Shown: piece by piece, positions 10,540 to 22,539 of the stretch | Numbering within the stretch: the first letter of the stretch is position 1 | How the letters are laid out: each line of letters begins with the position of its first letter | Assembly: GCF_031143425.1 (NCBI RefSeq) | Contig: NC_090445.1 | Span: forward strand, 821,288,817 to 821,352,816 | Direction: 5' to 3' | Length of the DNA stretch: 64,000 nt | Origin: Pleurodeles waltl | Taxonomy: Eukaryota > Chordata > Amphibia > Caudata > Salamandridae | The notes under the pieces: model-generated | What the model saw: the letters and a program-made list of their open reading frames with translations, nothing else | The model's database searches: none | Told to the model about the DNA's origin: nothing | Made by a program: the position numbers and the translations under genes

Positions 10540-13500
10540 GGGGTGGTAGAAGTTCAAAGCGGAACAAGGTTTGTGTCTTGTGTTTATTGTTTGAAGGCCA
10601 CCTTCGTCCTCGGTAATAGCAGGAAGTACTCAAACGCTTTAATGTTCTTACAACCTGCTGCCCCGAGGAGACTTATTTTTGGGGAGTTCTTTGGAGCGGT
10701 TTATCTGTATAGGGTTACATCCTAGCTCCCTTTGTCAGAACTCTGCTGAAAACACCATCAAGATATTCTGCAGTGTGTGCTTTTGCCCCATGCTCTCATG
10801 TGCAGCCTTAGCGAACACAGGTGCACCTTGCATGAGGCAATATGGACTCCCCTGCACTTACTGTAACAAATAAAAAGTAAATAAATAAAAGTCCAGAGCC
10901 CAAAGTTATTCCTAAAACTCAACTGAATGGCACTCTTGCCAAAATTCCTAGACTGTCTAACCTATATTCCACCTCATGCCTGTTTTTATCACCACCCTGT
11001 CTATATCACTTCTGTAGGTCCATTTTCATCCCTACTTTCTCCCTTTGTCACTGTTTTCCTAGTTTTTCTTCATCCCCCTTTCTCCCTTACTCTCTCAAGC
11101 TCTGATGATGAAGAATAAGTCATTTTGCCCAAGTATTAGTGCCGCTGCCCACCAACTGGCACAAATTAAGCGCCAAAACTGTCTTCTACTAACTCATAAA
11201 CGGAGTTTACAGAAATACACCTCAAGAATAAAAACACGGCTTGGTTTAAGCTTCTGGTCATTTGTGGTATCGTTAGTTAAACCATCCCTACCTCATATTA
11301 ATGAAACAGGCTGAAGCTGGAACGCCAGTTTCAGTTGTAGGGCATATGTTTCGACAGCTTTACAAGCACTGTACAAGGATAGTGAGCCGTGCAGAAGTCA
11401 GTTACACGTATTTTGATGGGATAAATACGGGATGAACTCTGATCCAAGGCTTAAGTAAAATGGAAAGAGGTGTAGCAAAGTGTATGTTTTGCCCAGAGAA
11501 TTCTTCCTCATTACATAGCAAAAAGTCACACTAAGTGAGTAACTAGTATGTTAATGGGATATATACAATCAGATGTAAGGATAATGGAGCACAGAATCTT
11601 GAATATTCACTCTCTCAAATTCTGCCCAAACCACATACATCTCAACTTACCTTCATTTGCAGGGTGTCACCTACCTTAGAATCACCTTCACTTCCAAACA
11701 AGCAAAATACTGCACGTAGTCTTGACTGGCCTCGCATGTCCTGGAAAACAGTCAGACCTACCATGAAAGACTCCACCCTCCTGTTGACTTCAAAGGCCTC
11801 AACCTACAAATTCTCTCAATCTTACCGTCCTTTGAGATTCAAGAGGTGGAAGTCATATGAAGCCTTCTGCTGCTTCTCTGTAGCAGCAGTGGCGTAGGTG
11901 CAGGAGCCTGTATGGTGACCTATCTCCCTCCCCCAGACACAGAAAACCAGCAAACGATTATAGGAGAAACATCAACTTCAACCCACTCGCCACCAAGTCT
12001 TCTCTTTATGCAGGTCACATATGGCCTGCAAGCAGGAAACACCCAGGGCCAGGGGAATAGGGCTGCCATTAAAATTGCTTATTTTATGATTTTTTTCCTC
12101 CATATTTTTCTGCTCTTGAATCTTTACCATGCAATGTAAGGAACTCTATGAATAGAGGCACATTGACGTCCCTCACATCAGCAGCATAATGAAAACATTG
12201 TACTTGCTGTGATGGCCCCCTCTGCAGACTGGCCTCCAACACAATTGCCTGAGTACAGTGCTCTCTGTGTGAACTGTGTGAGAGATACCTGGATCTCAGC
12301 AGGGCTAAGTAAGGATTTGATTTAAGGTAGATACAATGGGGACCTTAGAATTGAGCAATAGAAGCATGTTTCCAGCAGTGAAAGTGTCAGCAGTTGCGCT
12401 GTAAAACAAATCATTGTTGCTTTCTCTTGCTATAGTTCCCTTGTTTTTCTGCAAATGTTATTTGCTTTTATTGTTTCAGTTTATTTTTGCTAAATTACAT
12501 TGGTCCTCTTCCCCTATCAACATATTGCTGTCATTTGATCTAACTACATTCCACTGGCTGTACCTTCAAGAGGGAGGACTTTTCCAAAAGCTATTTCCTG
12601 TTCAAAATATATTACCATAATAACATTCAGGCACAGCCTCCACTGGCCCTTTTTAGAAAGATCCCTGGCAGTCCACATCTAATCTGAGGTGACACCTACG
12701 CTGTTTCAAAAGACAGTAAACGTCTCCTTGGCTGTGGTATATACTTGAATCTGAACAAAGGGAATCCTAAAAGCATGTTTTCCCATCAGTGGCTCACCCA
12801 TTTCTTATAACAGACGGGGCAGAGGTTTCCTGTTTTGACACCAGTTTCCTGTACCTAGACCCAAAGGCCACAAGAGGTCCAATGATCTGCTCCATGACTA
12901 CAGTTTGGACACTGGCTCTCACATCACCAGCAGTGAGGCCTGAATCTAGCTCTGAGTGTCTGCCCAAGGTTGCGGAATAAACTTTGAGAGTGCAGCAAAG
13001 ACATGATCTCAGGATACTGTATCAAGGGACGTAGCTTTAAGAAGTCCAATAGAATAAAGAAATTATTGCTTGACAACTGACATCACAAATGTAATGCAAG
13101 GAGGACCTTCTCCTGTGGACCACATATCTAAATACTTACCAGCGAAACAATCCTACCTGAATTTTCAAATGCAGCTGACCAATAATCGCAGCTCCTTTTC
13201 AGGATTAGGAATAGGGTCCATAGTGGACTGAACACTGCTCTATCATTGTATTAAAATTTAGTGACCACACATAATCAAAGCTGACCTTACTTGTGGTAAA
13301 TTCCAACGGTGATCACCCACTTTTGCCAGAATTATACTGAGCACCTTTTTTGTTATTATGCTCCAGATACTATAAAGTGAGAGAGGATTTATCTCAAGCT
13401 GTTTCTCAAGGATGGCAGCAGAATAACATTTGATACCATTTAATCTATGTGTGGCAGTCCAGGAAAATGGTTACAATTGTAAAAATGCTACCTTCTCCAT

Positions 13501-16500
13501 CGAGATTCCATAAATTCTATGATATAACCTCCTCGTTTTAGAACTTAGGGACCTTAACTGTCTAACTTTTGTTAGAATAACAAATTATTGGATAGCAATC
13601 AATGAAGGTCAATCCATAATCAAAGTCTTAAAGTAATGTAGAGTTAAAACATTACACACTGGACGTCCCTCATTGCTCTGTAACCTATGGTTGTAAACAA
13701 ACCTTTTTCAATATGGGTTACATATCTTCATTTTGTGGGAATGTACACAAGGGGCTTTAAGCTGGTACTCTCCGATTTATTTTCTCTGCACTTTGTCACA
13801 GACAAACACTGGAGAACGATTGTTCACTAACACAGTTCTTCATATACTGTACTGCACTGTATTACTCTTACCAGAGCATTTTATTTTTATAAAGAGTTAT
13901 GTTTTTTTACTTACATGATCAATTTATGATACTGTGTTTTAATCTTGCAGGAATATTTTAGCACAAGTAAAACAACGATCCACCTTCCAGTGCTTGGAAT
14001 TGATTGTCTATAAAAACGAATCCAGAATTAATTCAGAAATACTCATTTCATTTTTGAGAATTTGCAACCTTTTTCCACTGTAAATCCTAGTTATTTTTTG
14101 TCCTTGTTAAAACTGAGAAGTGTGTAGAGTGCCCCATAGAAAGTGCTCTTTTGTGGTGCTGTGGGTATGCCTTCTTGTCCCTGTAGAGTCTGGGGTAGTG
14201 CCATGTAAATGCTGACTGCATCTTATGTAGTTCTGAATTCTGTAAAATAAGAACCCATTGTTGGTTGCTTTCCAAGAATTCTTTTTGCCCACACACTTTT
14301 TATATGTCAGCTATTGAAAAACAAGAAAACCACATATTTCTGTCTTGTAATTTTCTTTGACCTTATCTTAAACTGCATTCTGCCTTTTAATTTAAGTTTG
14401 ATTTTGATGTTGATTCTTGGATGCAGTTCAAAATCTTACCCAGCACTCAGGTTTGTAGATGCTGGAGTGCGGTTGTTATTTTCCCTTAAACATTGAATTA
14501 TGTTCATTTACAAAGTTATACATGAAAATCATTGGCTTCTGTTACCTCTTTTGTAGTTGTTCTGCTGAAACTGTGAACTTTTAACATATTGATAGACATC
14601 TCCTTCTTGCCCTGTGTCCATATCTTAACTGTTGGCTGAGGCGAACAGTGCGTGCATGGCATGTCCCTCTGAGCACACACAGTGGCTAACCTTATATGGG
14701 GCTTAAGATACAGTTTATCAAAACAACCCACAGTTCTTCAACCAGAAAGATTCATGATGTGCTTCTATTCATTTTTATCGTGCTCATCAATAGAATCACA
14801 ATTTTTCTAACATATCAGCTTGTGTAGTCATACGTCTTTGCCCCTCTATTCCTCTACAAACCGAGATTGTCCTATGCTGGCCTGGGATTCTGAACGTGCA
14901 AACTATCTGTGTTATTGGCCCTGTTTGTTACTTATGATAGGTGGTTGGTGTCCTTTCCAGAGTACTGGTAACAGAGCTAGATTGCTTTAAAAGTAAGTCT
15001 GAATTTCTATAGTACTAGGTGGAATAACACTTGTTAAAGACATCTAAAAAAAAAAAAAGGAATGCTTTCATATGTAGATCCTCAATATTAATAATAAATA
15101 AATGAATGCAGAATTGTATTATTTCTGAAAGTGATGAACAACCAGGGGACTATCAAGCTGTTCCCTCACATTCCTAAAAGGTGGCTTTAGTCTTCTCACC
15201 TACTTGGCCTTCCGCGTTTGGTGGGGAAATCCACCTTAGAGTGAGGTCATAGGATGGGAGAAGGGGAGTCTCCAATTTAAGATTACTTTACAATTCCCCA
15301 CTCTTCAGGGAATTATTGGAGGTGTGTCAATGCAAGGAATGCCTCCATCACTGCACTCTCAGGGAAAAGTAGGGTGGAAAATCAAACTCACAAAACCCAT
15401 GCAGAATGCACAGGAGACACAAACCTGAAATTTCAGGCTGGAAGTATAGAACAAGCACCAACATTTGCAGAAAAATACTTCAAAACAATAAAACGTTTAT
15501 GAAAAAACAAAATAATTTAAAACATTTTTTTTTTTAATTATAAGGATATCAATTGCAGATTAACTAAAATTGCACATTTAAATTCAATATTTTCAGAAAT
15601 TTCCTTTCAGGAATCTTTATATATAACACCTATTCTATAGGTTTAGGAAGTAAGTGAAAACGCATCCCCCAAAATTGAAATAATCTTTTTCTTTGAATAG
15701 CAAAAACACTTATGCGGTTATGTGTAACACAATCAAGACTTCACAAATCGAATCAAACACTGGGGTTCCTACTTGGTTTAAATGCACATACCTGCCCCTT
15801 TCTATCTAATTTATCATTTTAAAATATGAGTCCAATGGCAGTTTTGTGCTGAGACACTGTGCTTATTTACAAAACCTTCTGGAATTTGCTCTAGAACAAT
15901 GCACCAACTTGAACACTGGTATAAGCTCGGAGTGCAAACTCCCACGAGAGAGAGAGCATAAATAGAACAAGGTAAACGTAAAAGGAACACAAGACAAAAA
16001 CACTGGATCAAGTTACCAGGATACCACTGTCCTACAGAGAGATGCTGCTTCATGTCAACATAGGTAATTGCACATGACACAGCAAGAAACGGCCACCATG
16101 GGGAACAGAAGAGAAATACATACAAGGTGGAGAAGCAACTAGGAAATAAAACATGGCAAGACCCATAGGAAGCAAAGAACACATCAGGCAGCCGCTTCTG
16201 GGTTCAGCAAAAAATAATTGCAGTGCTGAGGGAGTATTGCAGAGCTAGAATGGCCTGGGACAAATTCAGAAAGGTATGTTGTGCTCAAAAAGCCCATGCA
16301 TTTAACTTTGTGATTGCAAAGTAATAAATATAATTGTACGGATGTGTATTGCAGTTTGCACTCGTCATTGTGAATAACATTGCAAGTTGCAAGGGGAAGG
16401 ATTAGAAATGGGATGCCCAACCCGCCTTGTAATGGTATTTTACCAAATGTCTTAGCAAAAATATACAAAAATATTGTAGCCAAAACATTGGCTACCACCA

Positions 16501-16630
16501 TATTGTGTAGGTACTTACAGAGGTACTAAACTTAACTCTACACTTTTGTACCTGGACAATGTGCAGATATTTCAGGTACAAAGATGTGGGGTTAAGAGTA
16601 GTATATTTATGCTCACCTAAATACAAGTAC
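10540..16630. other. Long non-coding stretch without recognised gene
   Basis: Six kilobases with no domain-bearing open frame. Minor points: a CAGTGGCGTAGG motif at 11888 resembles the hAT-MITE end at 50 but has no partner; 12600-13700 carries broken minus-strand frames without a recognised family; 14087-14296 has two overlapping minus frames, both likely chance; an A-run lies at 15047-15058. Minus frames at 16184-16501 and 15814-16182 are hydrophobic, and one contains a short L1-like GGLGIP string, too little to assign. Confidence 0.35.
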
Positions 16631-16632
16631 CA

Positions 16633-16871
16633 TTGTGATATTGTAATAGTGCTGTTGTAGTTTACTTGAATGGTATATTCTCCCTTTCCTGTCTACCCTT
16701 AAACTTTCCTCATAATGTTTTTTCCCAAGTTCTTTATTAAAACATTTATGTGAAACAAGTTTTAGAATGTTGGCATGAGGAGAAGGTTATTGATGGCAGT
16801 TGTGGCAGGTCTGAAGAAGACTGTTATAATAAAGCTATATTCCTACCTCAAATCTGAGCGTAATCTCTTCA
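16633..16871 (+). mobile_element. Probable 5' LTR of the Ty3/gypsy relic
   Basis: A segment from TGTGATATTG to CTCTTCA (TG...CA) that contains a polyadenylation-like AATAAA at about 16827 near its 3' end, as LTRs do. It is followed directly by TATTTGATGATGAGGATGG, resembling the leader just after the 5' LTR in many vertebrate Ty3 elements. It lies upstream of gag, protease and RT remnants in the expected order. The left boundary is a guess because no matching 3' LTR was found in the window. Confidence 0.4.
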
Positions 16872-17676
16872 TATTTGATGATGAGGATGGAATTGTTGTG
16901 CTGTGAGTCCTTTCCCCTGATCATCGTGCAATGCCACTTCTATATTCTTGAGGCAGAGCAGACTATGTCATACTTCTGCTGCTAGCTTCGTCTGGAGTGC
17001 TCTTTGTACGCTTCTTAGTGTCGTTTTACTTGTGACGTGTTGTTCTGCCCGCCCTACCTGCTTAGAGTTACTGTCCCCTATAGGGACAGTGTTGGGAAGA
17101 CAGTAGTGCCCTGACTGCTGGCTGTGTTGGTTGCAGTGCTGGAACCTGTAAGACATTGCTGCCGGCAGTGTTGTTTGCGATGGTGTAGCCGAAAGCACTT
17201 GTACTCGCGCCGAGAGAAGTTCAAACCTGCTGGCTAAATTAATTGGTGTGCCTAAACCTTGGGGTCTGCGGACAGCAACTGCCAAGACACAAGTTTGTGT
17301 CAGTGTCACCAGAGGAAGTGAAGCCTTCCAGGAAGAAGTTGCCGGCGATCTGGATTCAATCTCAGCTGGTTATGCCCCCTGAGGAGGAGCCTACGTGAGG
17401 TAGCCCTGAGCGGTCTCCACACATAGTCTAGGAGGCAGAGTCCAAGGGAACTTCCAGCACTGTCCCTGGAACCATTAACTTCAATATGCGTACAAATTAG
17501 ATGATTATAATATTACTCCCAAAAAAGTTAAGGAACAATTTTGGAGAAAAGATCAGTTGTGTTGGAAAGGCATACGTTTTTCACTAGGATGAAAGGAAAA
17601 AAATTAGAAAGTTACAAATTACATTGCTTCCTGAAGAGGTTTATCTACATGTGATTTTGGGGTTTTGACTGACTGT
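16872..17676 (+). pseudogene. Ty3/gypsy leader and 5' part of gag, broken
   Basis: Leader-like sequence followed by a decayed Gag region with several stops. The best recognisable piece is at the right edge, where 17650-17661 encodes C-D-F-G in the frame that continues at 22024 beyond the inserted element. Upstream, 17515-17600 carries charged, Gag-like residues in shifting frames. Gag would form the capsid of a Ty3 particle; this copy cannot make one. The first 400 bases after the leader are unassigned and may be 5' untranslated sequence. Confidence 0.45.
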
Positions 17677-18749
17677 TTAACCCCTTCGCTGCCAGGCCTT
17701 TTCCCCCTCAGGTGCCAAGCCTTTTTTTGGCTATTTGGGGCAGTTCGCGCTTAGGACCTCATAACTTTTTGTTCACATAAGCTACCCACGCCAAATTTGC
17801 GCCCTTTTTTCCCAGCATCCTAGGGATTCTAGAGGTACCCAGACTTTGTGGGTTCCCCAGAAGGAGGCCAAGAAATTACCCAAAATACAGTGAAAATTTC
17901 ATTTTTTTCAAAACAATGGGAAAAAGGGGCTGCAGAAGAAGGCTTGTGGTTTTTTCCCTGAAAATGGCATCAACAAAGGGTTTGCGGTGCTAAAATCACC
18001 AGCTTCCCAGCTTTCAGGAACAGGCAGACTTGCATCAGAAAACCCAATTTTTCAACACAATTTTGGCATTTTATTGGGACACACCCCATTTTTACGATTT
18101 TTTGTGCTTTCAGCCTCCTTCCAGTCAGTGACAGAAATGGGCATGAAACCAATACTGGATCCCAGAAACCGCAACATTTCTGAAAAGTAGACAAAATTCT
18201 GAATTCAGCAAGGGGTAATTTGTGTAGATCCTACAAGGGTTTCCTACAGAAAATAACAACTGAAAAAACAAAATATTGAAATTGAGGTGAAAAAATCTGC
18301 AATTTTTCTCTACGTTTTACTCTGTAGATTTTTCCTGCAATGTCAGATTTTTGCAAGCAATATACTGTTACGTCTGCTGGACTCTTCTGGTTGCGGGGAT
18401 ATATGGGGCTTGTAGGTTCATCAAGAACTCTAGGTACCCAGAGCCAATAAATGACCTGCACCCTGCAGTGGGTTTTCATTCTATACCGGGTATACAGCAA
18501 TTAATTTGCTGAAATATAAAGAGGAAAAAATAGCTATCAAGAAAACCTTTGTATTTCCAAAATGGGCACAAGATAAGGTGTTGAGGAGCAGTGGTTATTT
18601 GCACATCTCTGAATTCCGGGGTGTCCATACTAGCATGTGAATTACAGGGCATTTCTCTAATAGACGTCTTTTTTACACACACTCTTATATTTGGAAGGAA
18701 AAAATGTAGAGAAAGACAAGGGGCAATAACACTTGTTTTGCTATTTTAT

Positions 18750-20045
18750 GTTCCCCCAAGTCTCCCGATAAAAATGATACCTCACTTGTGTGGGTAGGCC
18801 TAGCGCCCGCGACAGGAAATGCCCCAAAACACAACGTGGACACATCCCATTTTTTTAAAGAAAACAGAGGTGTTTTTTGCCAAGTGCCTACCTGTAGATT
18901 TTGGCCCCTAGCTCAGCCGGCACCTAGGGAAACCTACCAAACCTGTGCATTTTTGAAAACTAGAGACCTAGGGGAATCCAAGATGGGGTGACTTGTGGGG
19001 CTCTGACCAGGTTCTGTTACCCAGAATCCTTTGCAAACCTCAAAATGTGGCCCAAAATACACATTTTCCTCACATTTCGGTGACAGAAAGTTCTGGAATC
19101 AGAGAGGAGCCACAAATTTCCTTCCACCCAGCGTTCCCCCAAGTCTCCCGATAAAAATGATACCTCACTTGTGTGGGTAGGCCTAGTGCCCGGGACAGGA
19201 AATGCCCTAAAACGCAACGTGGACACATCAAATTTTTTTAAAGAAAACAGAGGTGTTTTTTGCAAAGTGCCTACCTGTAGATTTTGGCCTCTAGCTCAGC
19301 CGGCACCTAGGGAAACCTACCAAACCTGTGCATTTCTGAAAACTAGAGACATAGGGGAATCCAAGATGGGGTGACTTGTGGGGCTCTGACCAGGTTCTGT
19401 TACTCAGAATCCTTTGCAAACCTCAAAATGTGCCCAAAAAAACACTTTTTCCTTTCATTTCGGTGACAGAAAGTTCTGGAATCTGAGAGGAGCCATAAAT
19501 GTCCTTCCACCCAGCGTTCCCCCAAGTCTCCCGATAAAAAATGGTACCTCACTTGTGTGGGTCGGCCTAGCGCCCACGAAAGGAAAGGGCCCAAAACACA
19601 ACATGGACACATCACATTTTTTCACAGAAAACAGTGCCTACCTGTGGATTTTGGCCTCTAGCTCAGCCGGCACCTGGGGAAACCTAGCAAACCAGCACAT
19701 TTCTGAAAACAAGACACCTAGGGGAATCCAAGATGGGGTGACTTGTGGGGCTCTGACCAGGTTCTGTTACTCAGAATCCTTTGCAAACCTCAAAATGTGC
19801 CCAAAAAAACACTTTTTCCTCTCATTTCGGTGACAGAAAGTTCTGGAATCTGAGAGGAGCCATAAATGTCCTTCCACCCAGCGTTCCCCCAAGTCTCCCG
19901 ATAAAAATGGTACCTCACTTGTGTGGGTCGGCCTAGCGCCCACGAAAGGAAAGGGCCCAAAACACAACGTGGACACATCACATTTTTTCACAGAAAACAG
20001 AGGTGTTATTTGCAAAGTGCCTACCTGTGGGTTTTGGCCTCTAGC
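18750..20045 (+). repeat. 383-bp tandem array, about 3.4 units
   Basis: The landmark GTTCCCCCAAGTCTCCCGAT occurs at 18750, 19133, about 19517 and 19883, and GTGTGGGT at 18788, 19171, 19555 and 19921. Spacings are 383, 384 and 366. The third unit is shorter because about 17 bases (the GAGGTGTTTTTTGCAAAG segment) are missing between ACAG and TGCCTACC near 19633. Units 3 and 4 share variants (GGGTCGGCCTAGCGCCCACG, AAAGGGCCCAAAACAC) absent from units 1 and 2, which implies local duplication in pairs. Similar frames appear in each unit but carry no domain and are by-products of the repetition. Confidence 0.9.
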
Positions 20046-21600
20046 TCAGCCGGCCCCAGGGGGGGCAGAAATGGCCTAAAATAAATTTGCCCATCTCCCC
20101 CCCCCCCCCCGGGGGAGCGACCCTTGCCTACGGGGTCGCTCCCCTTGCGTGACGGCGCAAAAAAAGATCCCTGGTGCCTAGTGGTTTCTGCCCCCCTTGG
20201 GGCAGATTGACCTAAACTCTGCCGATCTGCCCCCAAAGCGGGCAGAAATGGCCTAAATGCAATTTGCCCCTCCAGGGGAGCGACCCTAGCCTAAGGGGTC
20301 GCTCCCCATCTCTAAAAGAAAAAATAAACAAAACAAAAAAATATATTTGCCCTGGCGCCTAGAGGTTTCTGCCCCCCCCCCCGGGGGCAGATCGGCCTAA
20401 TAACAATAGGCCGATCTGTTCAGGGGAGGGCAGAAATGGCCTAATATAAATTCCCCCCCCCCCCCCGGTAGCGACCCTTGCCTACGGGGTCGCTCCCCTT
20501 GCGTGAGGGTGCAAAAAAAGATCCCTGGTGCCTAGTGGTTTCTGCCCCCCTTGGGGCAGAAAGGGCCTAAAATAAATTTGCCCCCCAGGGGAACGACCCT
20601 TGCCTAAGGGGTCGCTCCCCTTACGTGAAAAAAAAAAAAAAAAACTCCCTGGTGTCTAGTGGTTTTTGCCCCCCTTGGGGGCAGATTGGCCTCATAAAAA
20701 TAGGCCAATCTGCCCCCAAGGGGGGGCAGAAATGGCCTAAATATAATTTGCCCCCTATGGGAGCGACACTTGCCTAAGGGGTCGTTCCCCACACCTGAAA
20801 CACAAAACAAACAAAAAAACAAACAATTTTTTTTTTTATCCCTGGTGCCTAGAGGTTTCTGCCCCCCCTGGGGGCAGAAAAGGCCTTAAAAAAAAAAGCC
20901 CCCCTAGGAGCGACCCTTGTCTACGGGGTCGCTCCCCTTGCGTGAGGGTGCAAAAAAAGATCCCTGGTGCCTAATGGTTTCTGCCCCCCTTGGGGCAGAT
21001 TGACCTAAACTCTGCCGATCTGCCCCTAAAGCGGGCAGAAATGGCCTAAATACAATTTGCCCTTCCAGGGGAGCGACCCTTGCCTAAGGGGACGCTCCCC
21101 ATCTATAAAACAACAACAAAAAATCCCCGGAGCCTAGTGGTTTCTGCCCCCCTTGGGGGCAGATCAGCCTAATTAAAATAGGCTGATCTGCCCCCATGGG
21201 TGGCAGAAATGGCCTAAAATAACTATGCCCCCCAGGGGAACGACCCTTGCCTAAGGGGTCGCTCCCCTTACGTGGAAAAAAAAAAAAAAACTCCCTGGTG
21301 TCTAGTGGTTTCTGCCCCCCTTGGGGGTAGATTGGCCTCATAAAAATAGGCCAATCTGCCCCCAAGGGGGGGCAGAAATGGCCTAAATATAATTTGCCCC
21401 CTATGGGAGCAACACTTGCCTAAGGGGTCGTTCCCCACACCTGAAACACAAAACAAACAAAAAAACAAAAAAATTTTTTTTTATCCCTGGTGCCTAGAGG
21501 TTTCTGCCCCAAGGAGGGGCAGAAAAGGCCTTCAAAAAAAAAAGCCCCCCTAGGAGCGACCCTTGCCCAAGGGGTCGCTCCCTTATGTCACTTTAAAAAA
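20046..21600. repeat. GC-rich palindromic module array with higher-order copy
   Basis: About ten modules of 120-190 bp. Each contains an inverted repeat around GAGCGACCC...GGGTCGCTC, then an A-rich spacer, CCTGGTGCCTAGNGG, TTTCTGCCCCCC, and in several a second stem GGGGGCAGATNGGCCT...AGGCCNATCTGCCCCC. The module cores fall near 20114, 20279, 20470, 20591, 20761, 20909, 21071, 21238, 21417 and 21553. The block from 20114 to about 20905 is repeated from 20909 to about 21580, lacking one module. Poly-C and poly-A runs lie between modules, so exact lengths may be affected by assembly. Confidence 0.85.
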
Positions 21601-21619
21601 AAAAAAACATCCATGGTGT

Positions 21620-22019
21620 CTAGTGGGGTTTCAAAAGCCGGATTGCAAGCAATCTGGCTTTTGAAACCCTGGGAGAGACTTCAAAAGGAAGGAAATACAT
21701 TTCCCTCCCTTTGAAGCCTCTCCGGGCCTCCCCCACGTGATGGAAAGAGAAATGCTGAGCATTTCTCTTTCGATGGGGGAGGCTCTGTGATTGTCAGCGC
21801 GCGATGCGCGCTGACGTCACAGGGGGTGGGTGGGGGGTCAGGGGTTGAAGGGGAAGGGATTCCCCTTTCAGCCCTGGCCTGGGGGGGATGGGGAGGCGTC
21901 CCTCGGGTTGAGCGCTAGCGCTTCCCCCGAGGGCCGGTAGCAGGACGTAATGGTTACGTCCATGGCGCCACACAGGCGCTGCCATGGATGTAACCATTAC
22001 GTCCATGGCGGGGAAGGGG
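21620..22019. repeat. Chain of consecutive hairpins at the 3' end of the TTAA element
   Basis: About seven adjacent inverted repeats fill this segment: 21626-21669 (20-bp stem, one mismatch, loop CAAG), about 21678-21721, 21725-21783 (outer GCCTCCCCCA, inner AAAGAGAAATGC), about 21790-21829 (TGTCAGCGCGC), about 21838-21876 (GAAGGGGAA), about 21896-21935 (CCTCGGG with GAGCGCTAGCGCTTC), and 21943-22008, where GGACGTAATGGTTACGTCC, itself a palindrome, pairs with a second copy. There are almost no unpaired spacers. No open frame is credible here. Confidence 0.8.
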
Positions 22020-22023
22020 TTAA

Positions 22024-22490
22024 TAACAGACCAGCTTGTAAGGTGCACAAACAATAACAAGGTCAAGAAAGACTTCTATCTGAAAACTCAGTTTTGGTTC
22101 AAACAGTAAACACAGCTAAAACTATTGAGCATACTGCACTTTGCATGGTAGAGATGAGTAACTGGAGAGAAAGATGATAGGCAAAAGCAAGATAGAAAAA
22201 CCCTCAGATGATGAGTGTGTAAATAAAACTGCAGAGAAAATTGACCCACACCAAGGGAGTAATTCTGAGACACTTAAACAGAAATCTGAGAGTGGAAAAC
22301 TAAGATGCTTCAGATGTGATAACGTTAACTATTTAACAAGTTACCTTAACTGTCCGGCAGATGAGTGACCTGCAGAAAACGCAACGAAAATTGTAATTTC
22401 GCCCAGGTTTGTAGAAATACAGGTGATAAAGGCACTCGTATGATTAGCGAAGAGGATTCGGAAGAAAAAAAATTGTATTCCAAATTTCTG
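22024..22490 (+). pseudogene. Ty3/gypsy gag, 3' part with zinc knuckles, broken
   Basis: Reading resumes right after the TTAA, with D-Q-L-V-R at 22029-22043, a motif typical of Ty3 Gag, and a stop follows about 25 codons on. Further on, C-F-R-C at 22306-22317 opens a decayed first zinc knuckle. C-N-F-A-Q-V-C (22392-22412, another frame) is the remainder of a second. These knuckles bind RNA in intact Gag. Stops and frame changes between the pieces show it is dead. The peptide at 22174-22368 is the longest open part. Confidence 0.6.
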
Positions 22491-22539
22491 AGGCATTGTC
22501 ATCCTCAGACATGACTTATCCTACATGTGATATTTCTCT

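Larger units (their letters stand above)
17677..22023. mobile_element. Composite piggyBac-like TTAA element, nested in gag
   Basis: The element is bounded by TTAA at 17677-17680 and 22020-22023. Its inner ends are CCCCTTCGCTGCCAGG and, on the other strand, CCCCTTCCCCGCCATGG: the first seven bases are identical and 12 of the first 14 match. TTAA target duplication with C-rich ends is the hallmark of the piggyBac superfamily. The 4339-bp interior has no transposase. In order it holds a unique AT-rich head (17681-18749), a 383-bp tandem array (18750-20045), GC-rich palindromic modules (20046-21600) and a chain of hairpins (21620-22015). If one TTAA and the interior are ignored, the flanking gag frame runs on without interruption, so the insertion point is fixed to the base. 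It is non-autonomous and probably old: the ends differ and the array units have diverged. Confidence 0.75.

Noticed and set aside
16184..16501. 105-codon minus frame with a GGLGIP string, possibly L1 C-terminal
   Set aside because: The match is six residues. Neither the upstream RT nor the downstream zinc knuckle is present in the right order.
18788..20015. Similar 67-139 codon frames repeated four times, looking like a protein repeat family
   Set aside because: The similarity follows from the 383-bp DNA repeat. The frames occur on both strands and are broken in different places.
18750..21600. CRISPR-like array of repeats and spacers
   Set aside because: Units are 120-383 bp, the spacers are themselves repeats, and the context is a vertebrate transposon.
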